Part shown: positions 1-8,453 of the stretch, in pieces
Numbering within the stretch: position 1 is the stretch's first letter
How the letters are laid out: each line of letters begins with the position of its first letter
Source of the DNA: Micromonospora pisi
GTDB taxonomy: Bacteria; Actinomycetota; Actinomycetes; Mycobacteriales; Micromonosporaceae
DNA: 64,000 bases
Direction of reading: 5' to 3'
Assembly: GCF_003633685.1 (NCBI RefSeq)
Contig: NZ_RBKT01000001.1
Span: forward strand, 2,666,001-2,730,000
Made by a program: the position numbers and the translations under genes
The notes under the pieces: generated by a model
The model's input: only the letters and a program-made list of their open reading frames with translations
Database searches by the model: none
Told to the model about the DNA's origin: nothing

Positions 1-602
1 ACCGCCAGGGCCTGGTCGACCGAGGGGGCGCTCTGCGCGAGCATCGGGGCGAGCGGTCGGCCGACCCTCAGGGTGATCTCACCGAGGGCGGCGGCGCCGC
101 CGGTCAGCGCCGTCGCGGCGACCATCTTCAGGTCGCCGGTGAGCAGCAACGCCCGGCGTACGGCGGGGAGCGGCACCTCGGCGGCGCGGGCGATGGCGTC
201 GGCCAGGAGCCCGGCCTGGGCACCCTGGCGCAGTTCGCCGCTGAAGAGCCGGACCAGCATCTGCTGCTCGTCGGCGGTGGCGGCGGTGAAGAGCCGGCCG
301 AGCAGTTCGCGGCGGCGGGCCTGTGATCCGGGGCCGGCCACCGCGGCGATGGCGTCGATGGCGGTGTCGACGTCGGTGACGGTCAGCACCGGCTGTGCCG
401 CCGGTGGTGGCAGCTCACGCAGCGCGGCGTAACCGACCCCGGTCTGGCGTTGGCGCAGCTCACCGGCGAGGTAGGCGGAACCGGCCGGGATCTCGTCCGG
501 GGCCAGGCCACGGAGGGCGGCGGCGAGCAGCTCGACCTTCGCCCGCCGGCCGGAGGTCGCACTGACGGCGGCCGAGGTGGCCACCAGGTCGAGGAACCGC
601 AC
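1..602 (-). CDS. ATP-dependent DNA ligase, N-terminal part (runs off the window)
   Basis: The minus-strand frame opens at a GTG at 600-602, preceded by an AGGATGGG-like ribosome site, and stays open to base 1, giving about 200 residues. It starts VRFLDLVATSAAVSATSGRR and contains ELRQGAQAGLLADAIARAA and VGRPLAPMLAQ, which fit the N-terminal substrate-binding domain of actinobacterial ATP-dependent DNA ligases (about 510 residues). The catalytic nucleotidyltransferase lysine motif would lie beyond the window, so catalysis cannot be checked. These enzymes seal nicks by an adenylated-lysine mechanism and are accessory to the NAD-dependent LigA. Plus-strand ORFs over this stretch are codon shadows. 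Identification is by recalled family similarity. Confidence 0.75.
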   Translation of the reverse strand, partial: MRFLDLVATSAAVSATSGRRAKVELLAAALRGLAPDEIPAGSAYLAGELRQRQTGVGYAALRELPPPAAQPVLTVTDVDTAIDAIAAVAGPGSQARRRELLGRLFTAATADEQQMLVRLFSGELRQGAQAGLLADAIARAAEVPLPAVRRALLLTGDLKMVAATALTGGAAALGEITLRVGRPLAPMLAQSAPSVDQALA

Positions 603-644
603 GCCCCCATCCTGGCAGCCACCCCCGACAGGACGTGGCTGAAG

Positions 645-863
645 CTACGCGGAGGCGGGCTCCTCGATCCGCAGCCCCCGGGCCCGCACCTCGTCGGCGA
701 CCCGGGAGAGGACGGCGTCGAGCGCGCAGAGGACGCTGGAAAGCTCGCCAAGCTGGTCCTTCAGGGTTTCCTCGGACCACGCGGAGACGTTGACGTCCCC
801 CAGAGCACTGACAGCGGCGTCGAGCCGCGTTATCGCCTCGTTCGTACGCATGTTCGAGACCAT
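645..863 (-). CDS. Small conserved protein, DUF222-N-terminus-like
   Basis: A 72-residue protein, predicted helical, with alternating hydrophobic residues (RLDAAVSALGDVNVSAW, then ELSSVLCALDAVLSRVADEV). The pattern of a small-residue helix followed by a Leu/Ala helix resembles the extreme N-terminus of DUF222/HNH proteins of actinobacteria, but there is no nuclease domain. An alternative start is the internal Met at 849-851. It stands alone between the ligase and the peptidase, on the same strand as both. The function is unknown; the DUF222 resemblance is weak and could reflect composition only. Confidence 0.55.
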   Translation of the reverse strand: MVSNMRTNEAITRLDAAVSALGDVNVSAWSEETLKDQLGELSSVLCALDAVLSRVADEVRARGLRIEEPASA

Positions 864-985
864 ACCGCGCGACTCGGGACGTACGCACGAACTTCGCCTT
901 TTTCCGCTCGGCGGGTTGTCTCCACACGATCGTGGGCCGCGACCAGGAACCCCTGGCCACGGCCCACGTTGTTGGCGATCGACGG

Positions 986-2353
986 TCAGCGGTCGGCGGC
1001 GGCCGCCTCCGCGACCTTGGCCAGCAGCAGCGTCTCGGCCAGGCAGACCCGGGCGAACTCACCCAGGTGCAGGCTCTCGTTCGGCCCGTGCGCCCGCGCG
1101 TACGGGTCCTCGACCCCGGTGACCAGAATCGCCGCCGCCGGGAACATCTCCTGGAAGGTGGCGATGAACGGGATCGAGCCGCCGACCCCGATGTCGACCG
1201 GCTTCACCCCGTCCCAGGCCGCCTCGAAGGCACCCCGGGCGGCGTCGAAGTACGGTCCGGAGGCGTCGATCACGCACGGGTCACCGTCGTGCTCGATCGT
1301 GACGACGGCGGTCGTACCCCACGGCGCGTGCTTCTCCAGGTGCGACCGGAGCGCGGCGTACGCCTGCTTGGGGTTGTCGCCCGGGGCCAGCCGGACGCTC
1401 AGCTTCGCCTTGGCCGCCGGCACCAGCGCGTTCGGTGCCCCGGTCGTCGGCGGCGCGTCGATGGCGAGGATCGCCAGCGCCGGCTTGGTCCAGATCCGGT
1501 CGGTGAGCCGACCGGTGCCGATGAAGGAGACGCCGTCGACCAGCCCGGACTCGTGCCGGAGCCGGTCCTCCGGGTAGTCGACCGTCGCGCCACCCCGGCT
1601 GATCAGACCGTCCACCGCGACGTCGCCGTGCTCGTCGTGCAGGGTCGCGAGCAACCGGGTCAGGGCGGTCAGCGCGTCCGGCACCGCGCCGCCGAACATG
1701 CCGCTGTGGATGGCGTGTTCGAGCGTACGGATCTCGACGAAACAGTTCACGATGCCGCGCAGCGAGGTGGTCAGCGCCGGTACGCCGATGTCCCAGTTGC
1801 CGGAGTCGGCGATGACGATGACGTCCGAGGCGATCTCGTCGCGGTGTTCCCGGAGGAGCCGCTCCAGCGAGTCGGAGCCGTACTCCTCCTCGCCCTCGAT
1901 GAACAGGACGACACCGACCGGCAGGTCGTCACCGAACGCCCGGAGCGCGGCGACGTGGGCCATGATCCCGGCCTTGTCGTCGGCCGCGCCCCGCCCGTAG
2001 AGGCGGCCGTCCCGCTCGACCGGCTCGAACGGGTCGCTCTCCCACAGGGAGATGTCGCCGACGGGCTGGACGTCGTGGTGGGCGTAGAGCAGCACGGTCG
2101 GCGCCCCGGGCGGTGCGGCGCGCCGACCGATGACCGCGGGCTGCCCGCCGGAGCGCACGATGCGTACGTCGAGCGAGCAGCCGCGCAACAGCTCGGCGAC
2201 GGCCTCGGCGGAGCGCTCCACGTGTGAGTGGTCGAAGCCGTCGAACGCGATGCCGGGGATCCGGACGAGGCGTTCGAGGTCGGCCCGGACGCCCGGCAGT
2301 TCCCGCTCGATCGCGGCCCGCAACCCGGCCTCGGTGAAGATCGGTCTGGTCAT
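986..2353 (-). CDS. M20 family metallopeptidase (dipeptidase)
   Basis: A 455-residue cytosolic zinc peptidase of the M20/M25/M40 family, which hydrolyses dipeptides or N-acyl amino acids using two zinc ions. Visible motifs in order: YAHHDVQPVGD (first zinc histidine and the conserved Asp), GRGAADDKAG (bridging Asp), GEEEYGSDSLE (catalytic Glu pair), VIADSGNWD (zinc Asp), HSGMFGGAVPDAL (dimerisation-domain His) and a C-terminal HGPNESLHLGEF (last zinc His). All metal and catalytic positions are present and the length is normal for the family, so the protein looks intact. Substrate specificity cannot be read from sequence. It is on the same strand as its neighbours but separated by 88-120 bp, so probably its own transcript. 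Confidence 0.9.
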   Translation of the reverse strand: MTRPIFTEAGLRAAIERELPGVRADLERLVRIPGIAFDGFDHSHVERSAEAVAELLRGCSLDVRIVRSGGQPAVIGRRAAPPGAPTVLLYAHHDVQPVGDISLWESDPFEPVERDGRLYGRGAADDKAGIMAHVAALRAFGDDLPVGVVLFIEGEEEYGSDSLERLLREHRDEIASDVIVIADSGNWDIGVPALTTSLRGIVNCFVEIRTLEHAIHSGMFGGAVPDALTALTRLLATLHDEHGDVAVDGLISRGGATVDYPEDRLRHESGLVDGVSFIGTGRLTDRIWTKPALAILAIDAPPTTGAPNALVPAAKAKLSVRLAPGDNPKQAYAALRSHLEKHAPWGTTAVVTIEHDGDPCVIDASGPYFDAARGAFEAAWDGVKPVDIGVGGSIPFIATFQEMFPAAAILVTGVEDPYARAHGPNESLHLGEFARVCLAETLLLAKVAEAAAADR

Positions 2354-2441
2354 GACCGGAATCGTAGGCCGGACTTACCGTGGCCCGCCCGGGGAGCCCG
2401 CCGAACCGGTTCAACCGGGAGTGTCGCCGGGGTGGTGCCAC

Positions 2442-3203
2442 TCACCGCAATCGAACGTAGTGGACATCCGGGTCGAGCGCGGTGATCGAATCGTCGACCG
2501 GGTCGGTGGCGACCGCTGGATCCGTGGCGACCGCTGGATCCGTGGCGACCGCCGGGTCCGTGCCGGCGGCGGCGCCGGGAGCACCGTCGACCACGAGGTC
2601 GGCCCGATCGGCTGTGGCGTCCGCGTCGAAGTGCCGGCGCTCTCCCTGCCGCCACCGGGTCAGGTCCGGCAACACCGCCGCCCCGTCACGGGTCAACACC
2701 CGGTCCAGCCGCAGCCGGGGCGGCGCGGTCACGAAGATCGCCAAGCTCAGCTCCGGGGCGATACCGGCCCGGCTGGAGCTGACCCCCTCGATGACCACCA
2801 CCGGCGCGGGCGGCACGGTCACCCAGTCGGGGCCGAAGGCGGCCCTGGTCCAGTCGTAGCGACGGTAGCGTCCGGGCCGCGCGGCCCGCAGCGGAGTCAA
2901 CACCCACTCGTCCAGCCTGGGCCAGAAGCTGAGCTGGTCGTCCCAACCGGCGAGCAGGTCATCGGTCCGCACCACCGGCACGTGCTCGCCCGGCAGCAGC
3001 TCCGGCGGGTCGAGCGGGGCGTCGCCCGGCAGTTCGGCCGGCGCCGGCAACGCGGTGAGCGCGGCGGCGAGACGGCCGGCGAAGACGCTCTTACCCGCGC
3101 CGCTGGGACCGTCGACCGCGACCAACCGGGTCCGTCCGAGTCGGGCCGGCCGTCCCATGATTCGTCGTGCCAGCTCCGGAAACGTCTCCACCCACTCGGC
3201 CAC
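2442..3203 (-). CDS. Uridine kinase-like P-loop NTPase
   Basis: A 253-residue protein with a GTG start. A Walker A motif VAVDGPSGAGKSVFA lies at residues 28-42, and VVVIEGVSSSRAG occupies the place where uridine kinases and related nucleoside kinases have their Walker B/base-binding strand. RWRQGERRHF near residue 190 fits the lid region. Actinobacterial homologues are usually annotated as uridine kinase or AAA-type P-loop protein; the real substrate is unknown. Near the C-terminus three tandem ATDPAV repeats come from an 18-bp DNA repeat. It lies 47 bp downstream of cobQ on the same strand and may be cotranscribed with it. Confidence 0.7.
   Translation of the reverse strand: MAEWVETFPELARRIMGRPARLGRTRLVAVDGPSGAGKSVFAGRLAAALTALPAPAELPGDAPLDPPELLPGEHVPVVRTDDLLAGWDDQLSFWPRLDEWVLTPLRAARPGRYRRYDWTRAAFGPDWVTVPPAPVVVIEGVSSSRAGIAPELSLAIFVTAPPRLRLDRVLTRDGAAVLPDLTRWRQGERRHFDADATADRADLVVDGAPGAAAGTDPAVATDPAVATDPAVATDPVDDSITALDPDVHYVRLR
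2506..2559 (-). repeat. Three 18-bp in-frame tandem repeats inside the kinase gene
   Basis: The unit GTGGCGACCGCTGGATCC occurs twice exactly and a third time with two changes. Because the unit is a multiple of three it adds a six-residue block (read ATDPAV on the coding strand) three times without breaking the frame. It sits in the C-terminal linker of the P-loop kinase, outside the catalytic core. Confidence 0.85.
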
Positions 3204-3250
3204 CCCGGCACGCTACCGCCCGCCCCGTCGCGCGAGCGGCGGGTGGTGCG

Positions 3251-4870
3251 TCAACCGGCAGGTGGTGCGCCCGGCGGGATGAAGGGCAGGTCGGCCGGGG
3301 GGCCGCCGTCGACCAGACGCCAGAGCGCGTCGGTGTCGAGGTGCTCCTCCACCAGGTCGCCGAGGAGGTCCAGGGTCCGTTCCCGGGCGGCGGCGAAGGA
3401 GGTGTCCGGCGCCACCTGGAAACCGTGCCGGCCGGCGAGCCGGGCCGCCTCGGTCAGGAACCGGCGACGGAACCCGTCGGACTCGAACGCCCCGTGCCAG
3501 TGGGTGCCGAGTACGGCGCCGAGGTTCGCCCCTTCGGTACGCCCGTCGGCGTACGTCAGCAGCGGCGGCAGCCCGGGGTCGGTGTCGGAGACGTACCCGT
3601 GGTGGATCTCGTAGCCGTGCACCGGAAGCGAGTCGAAGGCCGTGCCCACCGATCGGGTCACCGTCTTGCGCGGGTCGAACGCGATCTCGATCGGCAGCAG
3701 GCCGAGCCCTTCGACGGTGCCCCGTCGGCTCTCCACCTCGTCGTGGATGACGCGGGACAGCATCTGGAACCCGCCGCAGATGCCGAGCAGCGGCCGGCCG
3801 GCGGCGGCGTGTGCGAGCACCGCGTCGGCGAGGCCGGTACGGCGCAGCCACGCCAGGTCGTCCACGGTGGACTTGGTGCCGGGGAGCACAACCAGGTCGG
3901 CGGCGGCGACCTCGCCCGGTTCGACGGTGAGCCGGACGCGTACCCCGGGTTCGGTGGCGAGTGCCTCCAGGTCGGTGGCGTTGGAGATGCGGGGCAACCG
4001 GACCACCGCCACGTCGAGCCACTCGGTGCCGCGTGGCGACGCCGGCCGCCCGAGCAGCCGGTCGTACGCGAGCGAGTCCTCGGCGTCGAGCCACAGGTCC
4101 CGGTCCCAGGGCAGCACCCCGTACGTGGGGCGGCCGGTGACGTTGCCGAGCATGTCGATGCCGGGTTGGAGCAGACCGAGGTCCCCCCGGAACTTGTTGA
4201 TCACAAAGCCGGCGATGAGTGCCTGGTCGGCGGCGTCGAGCAGCGCGACGGTGCCGAACAGCGACGCGAAGACACCGCCCCGGTCGATGTCGGCGACGAC
4301 GATGGTGGGCAGGGCCGCGTGCCGGGCCAGCCCCATGTTGACGTAGTCGGTGTCCCGCAGGTTGATCTCGGCCGGGCTGCCGGCCCCCTCGCAGATCACC
4401 ACGTCGTACTCGGCGCGCAGTTCGGCCAGGGCGGCGAAGGCGGTCCGGGCGAGCCGGGGTCGCAGCGTCCGGAAGTTGGTGGCGGTGATCGAGGTGGTCC
4501 CGGGTGCCGGGGTCCCGTCGGCGCCCACCCCGGGTTGCGTGCCCACCCCGGGTGGCGCGGCCGGCTCCCGCAGCGCCTCGCCCAGGAGCACGACCTGGCT
4601 GGACAGGTCGCTGCCGGGCTTGAGCAGCACCGGGTTGAAGCGCAGGTCGGGGGCGAGCCCGCAGGCGGCGGCCTGCATGGCCTGGGCCCGGCCGATCTCG
4701 CCGCCCCGGCCGTCCGGTCCGACCACCACTGCCGAGTTGTTGGACATGTTCTGCGCCTTGAACGGGGCGACCTTGACCCCGCGCCGGAACAACCAGCGGC
4801 AGATGCCGGCGGTGAGGACGCTCTTGCCGGCGTCGGAGGTGGTCCCGGCGACGAGCAGGCCGCCGCTCAT
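3251..4870 (-). CDS. cobQ: Cobyric acid synthase (adenosylcobyrinate a,c-diamide amidotransferase)
   Basis: A 539-residue cytosolic enzyme that amidates four carboxylates of adenosylcobyrinic acid a,c-diamide with glutamine and ATP to give cobyric acid. The N-terminal dethiobiotin-synthetase-like ATPase has the P-loop [16 protein letters not shown] (residues 7-22) and FKAQNMSNN. The C-terminal type-1 glutamine amidotransferase has the nucleophile Cys365 in [11 protein letters not shown] and histidines 457 and 459 in [10 protein letters not shown]. An insertion of about 20 residues rich in Gly/Pro/Thr (around 105-127) is the only odd stretch. It overlaps the downstream end of cobD by 4 bp (ATGA), so the two are translationally coupled and belong to late corrin-ring assembly. 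Confidence 0.95.
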   Translation of the reverse strand: MSGGLLVAGTTSDAGKSVLTAGICRWLFRRGVKVAPFKAQNMSNNSAVVVGPDGRGGEIGRAQAMQAAACGLAPDLRFNPVLLKPGSDLSSQVVLLGEALREPAAPPGVGTQPGVGADGTPAPGTTSITATNFRTLRPRLARTAFAALAELRAEYDVVICEGAGSPAEINLRDTDYVNMGLARHAALPTIVVADIDRGGVFASLFGTVALLDAADQALIAGFVINKFRGDLGLLQPGIDMLGNVTGRPTYGVLPWDRDLWLDAEDSLAYDRLLGRPASPRGTEWLDVAVVRLPRISNATDLEALATEPGVRVRLTVEPGEVAAADLVVLPGTKSTVDDLAWLRRTGLADAVLAHAAAGRPLLGICGGFQMLSRVIHDEVESRRGTVEGLGLLPIEIAFDPRKTVTRSVGTAFDSLPVHGYEIHHGYVSDTDPGLPPLLTYADGRTEGANLGAVLGTHWHGAFESDGFRRRFLTEAARLAGRHGFQVAPDTSFAAARERTLDLLGDLVEEHLDTDALWRLVDGGPPADLPFIPPGAPPAG

Positions 4871-5958
4871 CGGCGTACCCCGGGAGGCGGGCCGGGGCGC
4901 AGCACCCGGGACCGGACCACCCGGGCCAGACCGCCGAGCAGCGCCCGCCGGGGTCGGGCGGTGATCGCGTACGTCACCGCGACGCCCAGCGCGGCCAGCC
5001 CGACGGTGCCGGAGAGCCGGGCGGCACGACGGATGTGCCGCGCCTCCGGCCGGGGCCCGTCACCGAGGAAGGGGCGGGCCTCGGACCGGCCGAAGTAGAT
5101 GTTGCGACCGCCGAGCCGCACCCCGAGCGCGCCGGCCATCGCCGACTCGCACTGTCCGGCGTTCGGGCTGGGGTGGTCGTGCCGGTCCCGGCGCCAGATC
5201 CGCCAGGCGCGGCCCCGGTCGCCACGTACGGTCGGCGCGCTGACGATGGTGAGCAGCGCGGTCAGCCGGGACGGCACCAGGTTGAGCAGGTCGTCGAGGC
5301 GGGCGGCGGCGGTGCCGAAGCGCGCGTACCGGGGCGACCGGTGCCCGACCATAGCGTCGAGGGTGTTCGCCGCCCGGTATCCGATCAGTCCGGGGAGTCC
5401 CGCCACGGCACCCCAGACCAGGGGCGCGACCACGGCGTCGGAGGTGTTCTCGGCCACCGACTCGACCGTCGCGCGGGCCAGCTCGGGCTCGTCCAGCATC
5501 GACGGGTCCCGTCCGCAGAGGTGGTTCAGCCGGCCCCGGGCCGCCGGCAGGTCGCCCTGGCGCAGTGCCCGGCCCATCACCGTCGCCTCGTGCCGCAGGG
5601 TCCGGCCGCCGAGCACGGTCCAGGTGCCGGCCGCGACCAGCGCCGCACGGGCGATCGGCCGCTGCCGGGTCGCGGTCGCGGCGGCCACCGCCACCAGCAC
5701 CGGTACGCCCACCGCCAGCGCCGCGTACGCCGCTCCCGCCGAGCGGTTCGGACGGTAGAGCCGGCTTTCGAGAGCGGCCGCCGCCTGTCCGAATCCGGCG
5801 ACCGGGTGCAGTCGACGGGGGTCGCCGAAGAGCGCGTCGAGCGCGTAGCCGGCGGCCAGCCCGGCCGCGTTGGCCGTGCCGCTGCCCAGCCGCACCCGGC
5901 TCGAGCCGTTGCCCGATGTTGTCGTGCTTGTCGTGGCCGGTCGTCCGACCCGACGCAT
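4867..5958 (-). CDS. cobD: Adenosylcobinamide-phosphate synthase CobD/CbiB
   Basis: An integral membrane enzyme that joins cobyric acid to an aminopropanol (phosphate) side arm. The ATG at 5956-5958 is preferred because GGAG lies about 8 nt upstream; an in-frame upstream start at 6078 would add an unlikely Arg/Pro-rich leader. Family signatures are [19 protein letters not shown] at the N-terminus, [20 protein letters not shown] in the middle, and [20 protein letters not shown] with GRNIYFG near the end. Several Ala/Leu/Val-rich membrane segments are visible. The stop overlaps the cobQ start by 4 bp. No cobalamin riboswitch could be recognised in the 160 bp upstream. Confidence 0.93.
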   Translation of the reverse strand: MRRVGRPATTSTTTSGNGSSRVRLGSGTANAAGLAAGYALDALFGDPRRLHPVAGFGQAAAALESRLYRPNRSAGAAYAALAVGVPVLVAVAAATATRQRPIARAALVAAGTWTVLGGRTLRHEATVMGRALRQGDLPAARGRLNHLCGRDPSMLDEPELARATVESVAENTSDAVVAPLVWGAVAGLPGLIGYRAANTLDAMVGHRSPRYARFGTAAARLDDLLNLVPSRLTALLTIVSAPTVRGDRGRAWRIWRRDRHDHPSPNAGQCESAMAGALGVRLGGRNIYFGRSEARPFLGDGPRPEARHIRRAARLSGTVGLAALGVAVTYAITARPRRALLGGLARVVRSRVLRPGPPPGVRR

Positions 5959-6078
5959 GATCGTCTCCGGTCGCACGGCGATCACCCCCGGCGGCAGCCT
6001 AGCCAGCCGTTTGGTGTGCCGGGGAGGCGGGATGCGGGCGGCTCCCCTGATGTCTCGGCGTGCCGGCGGGCATGGCAA

Positions 6079-6107
6079 CGCCCCCGCACCTGTCGGGCAC
6101 GGGGGCG
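6079..6107 (-). terminator. Hairpin terminator downstream of the first DUF397 gene
   Basis: An 8-bp perfect stem CGCCCCCG/CGGGGGCG with a 13-nt loop lies just beyond the stop of the DUF397 gene at 6122. It separates the island from the cobalamin genes. There is no strong U-tract, as is common for high-GC terminators. Confidence 0.55.
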
Positions 6108-6121
6108 AGGTGCGAGGTCTG

Positions 6122-6310
6122 CTAGCCCTGCTTGGCGAAGCCGACGAAGGCCCGCCACGCCTCGGGGCCGAAAGTCAGGGCCGGTCCCGCCGGGTCCTTG
6201 CTGTCGCGGACGAGGACGTGGCTGGCGATGTTGTCAGCCACGTCCACACAGTTTCCCTGATTCCCGCTGCTACGAGTGCTCTTGCGCCACTCGGGGGCCA
6301 GGTCAGTCAT
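6122..6310 (-). CDS. DUF397 small protein (partner of the XRE regulator)
   Basis: A 62-residue protein with the DUF397 signature: EWRKSTRSSGNQGNCVDVAD, then VLVRDSKDP, then LTFGPEAWRAFVGFAKQG. DUF397 proteins are encoded next to XRE/DUF5753 (WhiJ-like) regulators in actinomycetes and are thought to modulate their DNA binding. Here the start overlaps the end of the upstream XRE gene by 8 bp, as expected for such a pair. It is clearly paralogous to the DUF397 gene at 10293-10484; the DNA of the two C-terminal halves is still very similar. Confidence 0.9.
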   Translation of the reverse strand: MTDLAPEWRKSTRSSGNQGNCVDVADNIASHVLVRDSKDPAGPALTFGPEAWRAFVGFAKQG

Positions 6311-7070
6311 GATCTTCGATTGCTTTCACTATGAGGTCCCTTGACAGGTGCACCGGCACGGCTAACCCGGTGACGATCTCCCACGCTACTTCCAGCCGAT
6401 CGAGGTCCCCGCCCTCAACCACCAACCGACCCCGTAGTTGGTCATCGACGTATCCCGTCCGGCCCTTCGCAGGGAGGGTCGCGAGCACGAACGCGCCGGC
6501 AAGGCCAGCATGAAGGCCAGCGCTCCGAGGCACAACCAGGATTTGCACCTTCGGGCGCTCGCTCATGTCCAGCAGATGCTTCAGTTGAGGACCGAGAACA
6601 TCGGGCGGCCCGCAGGTAAGCGCGAACTCGCCGAGCACGGCGGAGAGCATCGGGGCGTCGTCCTGCTCGACGGTTGCGGCCTGGCGCTCATGGCGAACTT
6701 GAGTCGTGCGCTCGACCTCGTCGTGCGACAGCCGGCTTCCGCGCAGTACGGCGCGGGCGTACGCCTCGGTCTGAAGCAGTCCGGGGACCAGCATTGACTC
6801 GAAGGTGCGCAGCAGCACAGCCCGCTGCTCGTGGTCTGTCCAAGGTCGCAGCCACGTCGGACGCGCGTCATCGCGCGCCTCGTTAGCGGCTCGCTGGACC
6901 TTGTCACCAGTGCCAAACAGGTCGTCTAGCTGGGCAGCGGTGTCAGGCTGTGGGACCAACCGGCCGTTCTCGATCGCCGCGATCAGCGAGGCACTGACGT
7001 TGATCGCCGTCCCTGCCTGGTCTTGGGTGATGCCGCTCTTCCAACCTGACCCCTCGCGCCACCGATGCAC
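6303..7070 (-). CDS. XRE-family regulator with DUF5753, 5' end probably lost
   Basis: A 255-residue protein. The helix-turn-helix is at residues 15-42 (ITQDQAGTAINVSASLIAAI, then ENGRLVPQP), followed by a DUF5753 ligand or effector domain (LVPGLLQTEAYARAVL, VRHERQA, LKHLLDM, VQILVVPRSAG). Intact relatives are about 285 residues and carry 10-15 more residues before the HTH. Here the only usable start is a GTG at 7068-7070, with an in-frame stop at 7074-7076 and no ribosome site. The first residues (VHRWREGSGWKS) are read from DNA that, on the other strand, encodes part of a different gene (see 7031-7219). The gene may therefore be a decapitated, possibly silent, copy. Confidence 0.75.
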   Translation of the reverse strand: MHRWREGSGWKSGITQDQAGTAINVSASLIAAIENGRLVPQPDTAAQLDDLFGTGDKVQRAANEARDDARPTWLRPWTDHEQRAVLLRTFESMLVPGLLQTEAYARAVLRGSRLSHDEVERTTQVRHERQAATVEQDDAPMLSAVLGEFALTCGPPDVLGPQLKHLLDMSERPKVQILVVPRSAGLHAGLAGAFVLATLPAKGRTGYVDDQLRGRLVVEGGDLDRLEVAWEIVTGLAVPVHLSRDLIVKAIEDHD

Positions 7071-7219
7071 TGATCAAGCTAACACGTGACCAAACCCAAA
7101 CGGACGCAGTCAACGCAGCAGTGCGACTCGCCGCATTGGCCAAGGAATTGGCACCTCACGGTGACCTGATAGTTCTAGCAGCAGACGGGACGCAGCATCG
7201 CATTGTGCTACTTGGGTAG
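7031..7219 (+). pseudogene. Remnant of an RHH-like antitoxin-type small protein
   Basis: The plus frame reads NLTPRATDAL from 7043, then QTQTDAVNAAVRLAALA, HGDLIVLAADG and HRIVLLG, ending at a TAG at 7217-7219. This matches the pattern of short ribbon-helix-helix-like proteins common in Micromonosporaceae, which normally start with a few residues then VSVNLTPRATDAL. In this copy a stop (7028-7030) and no ATG/GTG precede the conserved core, so the true 5' end is missing. It faces the truncated XRE gene head to head, and both homologies begin near 7037-7045. That is best explained by a deletion joining two decapitated genes. Identification rests on recalled motif similarity. Confidence 0.55.
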
Positions 7220-7253
7220 CAATCCGAAACGAAAGGTGCGGTCAGACAGCAGA

Positions 7254-7316
7254 CAGGAATAGCGCGGCCTTCAGCAGGGGAAACACATTCCCCTACTGAA
7301 GGCCGCGCTATTCCTG
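7254..7316. terminator. Long near-perfect inverted repeat (29-bp arms)
   Basis: The left arm 7254-7282 and right arm 7288-7316 are complementary over 29 bp with a single mismatch, around a 5-nt loop (acaca). A pyrimidine-rich run (CCCTTTCTT) follows on the plus strand. It could end transcription of the remnant gene at 7219 and anything coming from the right. The arm length is well above ordinary terminators, so it could also be the relic of a small mobile element. Confidence 0.6.
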
Positions 7317-7377
7317 CCCTTTCTTGATCGACATTTGTCTATTGTTAATGGTCAAGGTGAACCCTACAGTGGGCGGC

Positions 7378-7820
7378 ATGAGAAACCCCTTACGCCGCAT
7401 ATTTGCGGCCACACTCGCGGCGCTGTCCGCCGCTGCGCTCATGAGCGCCCCATCGCCCGCAATGGCTGAGCCGGCATCCAACAACCAGCCGGCCCTCAGC
7501 TCCGAGGCGCGACACTACGCGGGAGCGGAATCGGTCCGCGTCGCGGGGAGGATCAATGCTCCCTGGCGCTCGGCGCACGTCAAGCCGCGTGGCTGTGCCT
7601 GAACCCGCCGACGAACACCCAAGGCAACGTGTGCACGCTCATCGGTTGCTACTACTACGTCGCCAACTACAAAGTCGAATTCCGTGGATCGGGAACCTAC
7701 GGCTACGGCGGCACCCGACTGGGCCAAGCGGCACTAGTCGGTAACTATGGAGCCGAGCGGGCACGCCGTACCGGGCGTGCCCGCTTCGGGGTCAGCGGCA
7801 TACAGGCGGCGATAGAGTGA
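7378..7820 (+). pseudogene. Frameshifted secreted small protein
   Basis: Frame 1 from ATG 7378 begins MRNPLRRIFAATLAALSAAA, followed by a classical export signal ending SPAMAEP, then runs to a stop at 7600-7602. A different frame across 7563-7820 carries a coherent, Cys/Tyr-rich sequence (AAWLCLNPPTNTQGNVCTL, GCYYYVANYKVEFRGSGTYG) but no signal peptide. One frameshift between about 7470 and 7600 would join them into a single secreted protein. The distal frame then reads through a hairpin at 7756-7785, suggesting a second disruption. No enzymatic motif is visible; the intact form would be a small extracellular protein of unknown role. Confidence 0.5.
7756..7785 (+). terminator. 12-bp GC-rich hairpin
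   Basis: AGCGGGCACGCC and GGCGTGCCCGCT form a perfect 12-bp stem with loop gtaccg. It lies 40 bp before the next gene and probably ends the secreted-protein transcript. Confidence 0.6.
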
Positions 7821-7824
7821 GTCG

Positions 7825-8181
7825 ATGGAGAACAAACGCCGCCCGATCGCTCGACACTATACGTCCGCGCCGCTGGATCACTTCACGAATGAACCACAGC
7901 GACACGGATCACCCCGCCCCAGACACGGCACCGTGTATGTCAAAGCTGAGGGCGGCGCCCCGCCCTACCCTCCCTTAACCTATTCAGCCAGTTGGATCGA
8001 CCAATACGACCAGCCGACCGAACGGGGCGAGTCGTTTGGGGCCGAAGACTTCGAGGGAACCCGCGCAGAGGTCTTAGCGTGGGCGCGAGCCCAACCAGCG
8101 GCACAGCACCTACTTGCAGGTGAACACGAATGGGAGCCCCTGCCCGACGACGACGCCGACGTACGGCTCCGTGGGGAGTGA
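7825..8181 (+). CDS. Hypothetical acidic protein
   Basis: A 118-residue protein with no recognised domain. The N-terminus is basic and Pro/His-rich (ENKRRPIARHYTSAPLDHF), the middle reads GTVYVKAEGGAPPYPPLTY then SWIDQYDQP, and the tail is acidic (HEWEPLPDDDADVRL). There is no signal peptide or membrane segment. The start is the ATG at 7825 with only a weak purine run upstream. It lies between a terminator hairpin and the structured repeat at 8228, inside the accessory island, so it is probably a single-gene cargo unit. Confidence 0.5.
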   Translation: MENKRRPIARHYTSAPLDHFTNEPQRHGSPRPRHGTVYVKAEGGAPPYPPLTYSASWIDQYDQPTERGESFGAEDFEGTRAEVLAWARAQPAAQHLLAGEHEWEPLPDDDADVRLRGE

Positions 8182-8227
8182 CCGGCAGCACTAAAGAAAT
8201 GGTGCCACCACCGAATTGCAGAGCCGA

Positions 8228-8278
8228 CCCGCCCTGGGTGCGCGTTGTCTTCCCCCGTGGACGACGCCCCAGGACGGG
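8228..8278 (+). repeat. Structured repeat, copy A (nested hairpin)
   Basis: Outer stem CCCGCCCTGGG (8228-8238) pairs with CCCAGGACGGG (8268-8278) with one mismatch. An inner stem GCGTTGTC/GACGACGC (8242-8249/8260-8267) contains one G-T wobble. The same element recurs at 14268-14318 with both imperfections replaced by Watson-Crick pairs. It is followed by TCTTTGC, so terminator activity is plausible. The 175 bp to the next small ORF hold nothing else I can identify. Confidence 0.75.
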
Positions 8279-8453
8279 TCTTTGCCTGTCCGGGTGGCAG
8301 GCGCCGAGGAGCGCCGAGCAGGATGACGAAGTGACGGGGCCGCCCTCCAGCGCCGCTCGGGCCGCCGCCGGCCGACGTCCTGAACACCTCGGGTAGTCCA
8401 GGCCGACTTGCAGAGCGACCACCCCTGCAACGGCCTACGGAGGCCATACCCGA

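Noticed and set aside
450-1577. Long plus-strand open frames opposite the ligase and peptidase genes
   Set aside because: They are antisense to genes with clear motifs, have Arg/Pro/Gly-rich composition typical of shadow frames in high-GC DNA, and lack ribosome sites.
5959-6121. Possible cobalamin riboswitch upstream of cobD
   Set aside because: The conserved B12-box pattern (GCCACTG-like) is not present on the relevant strand; only a terminator hairpin for the neighbouring gene is seen.
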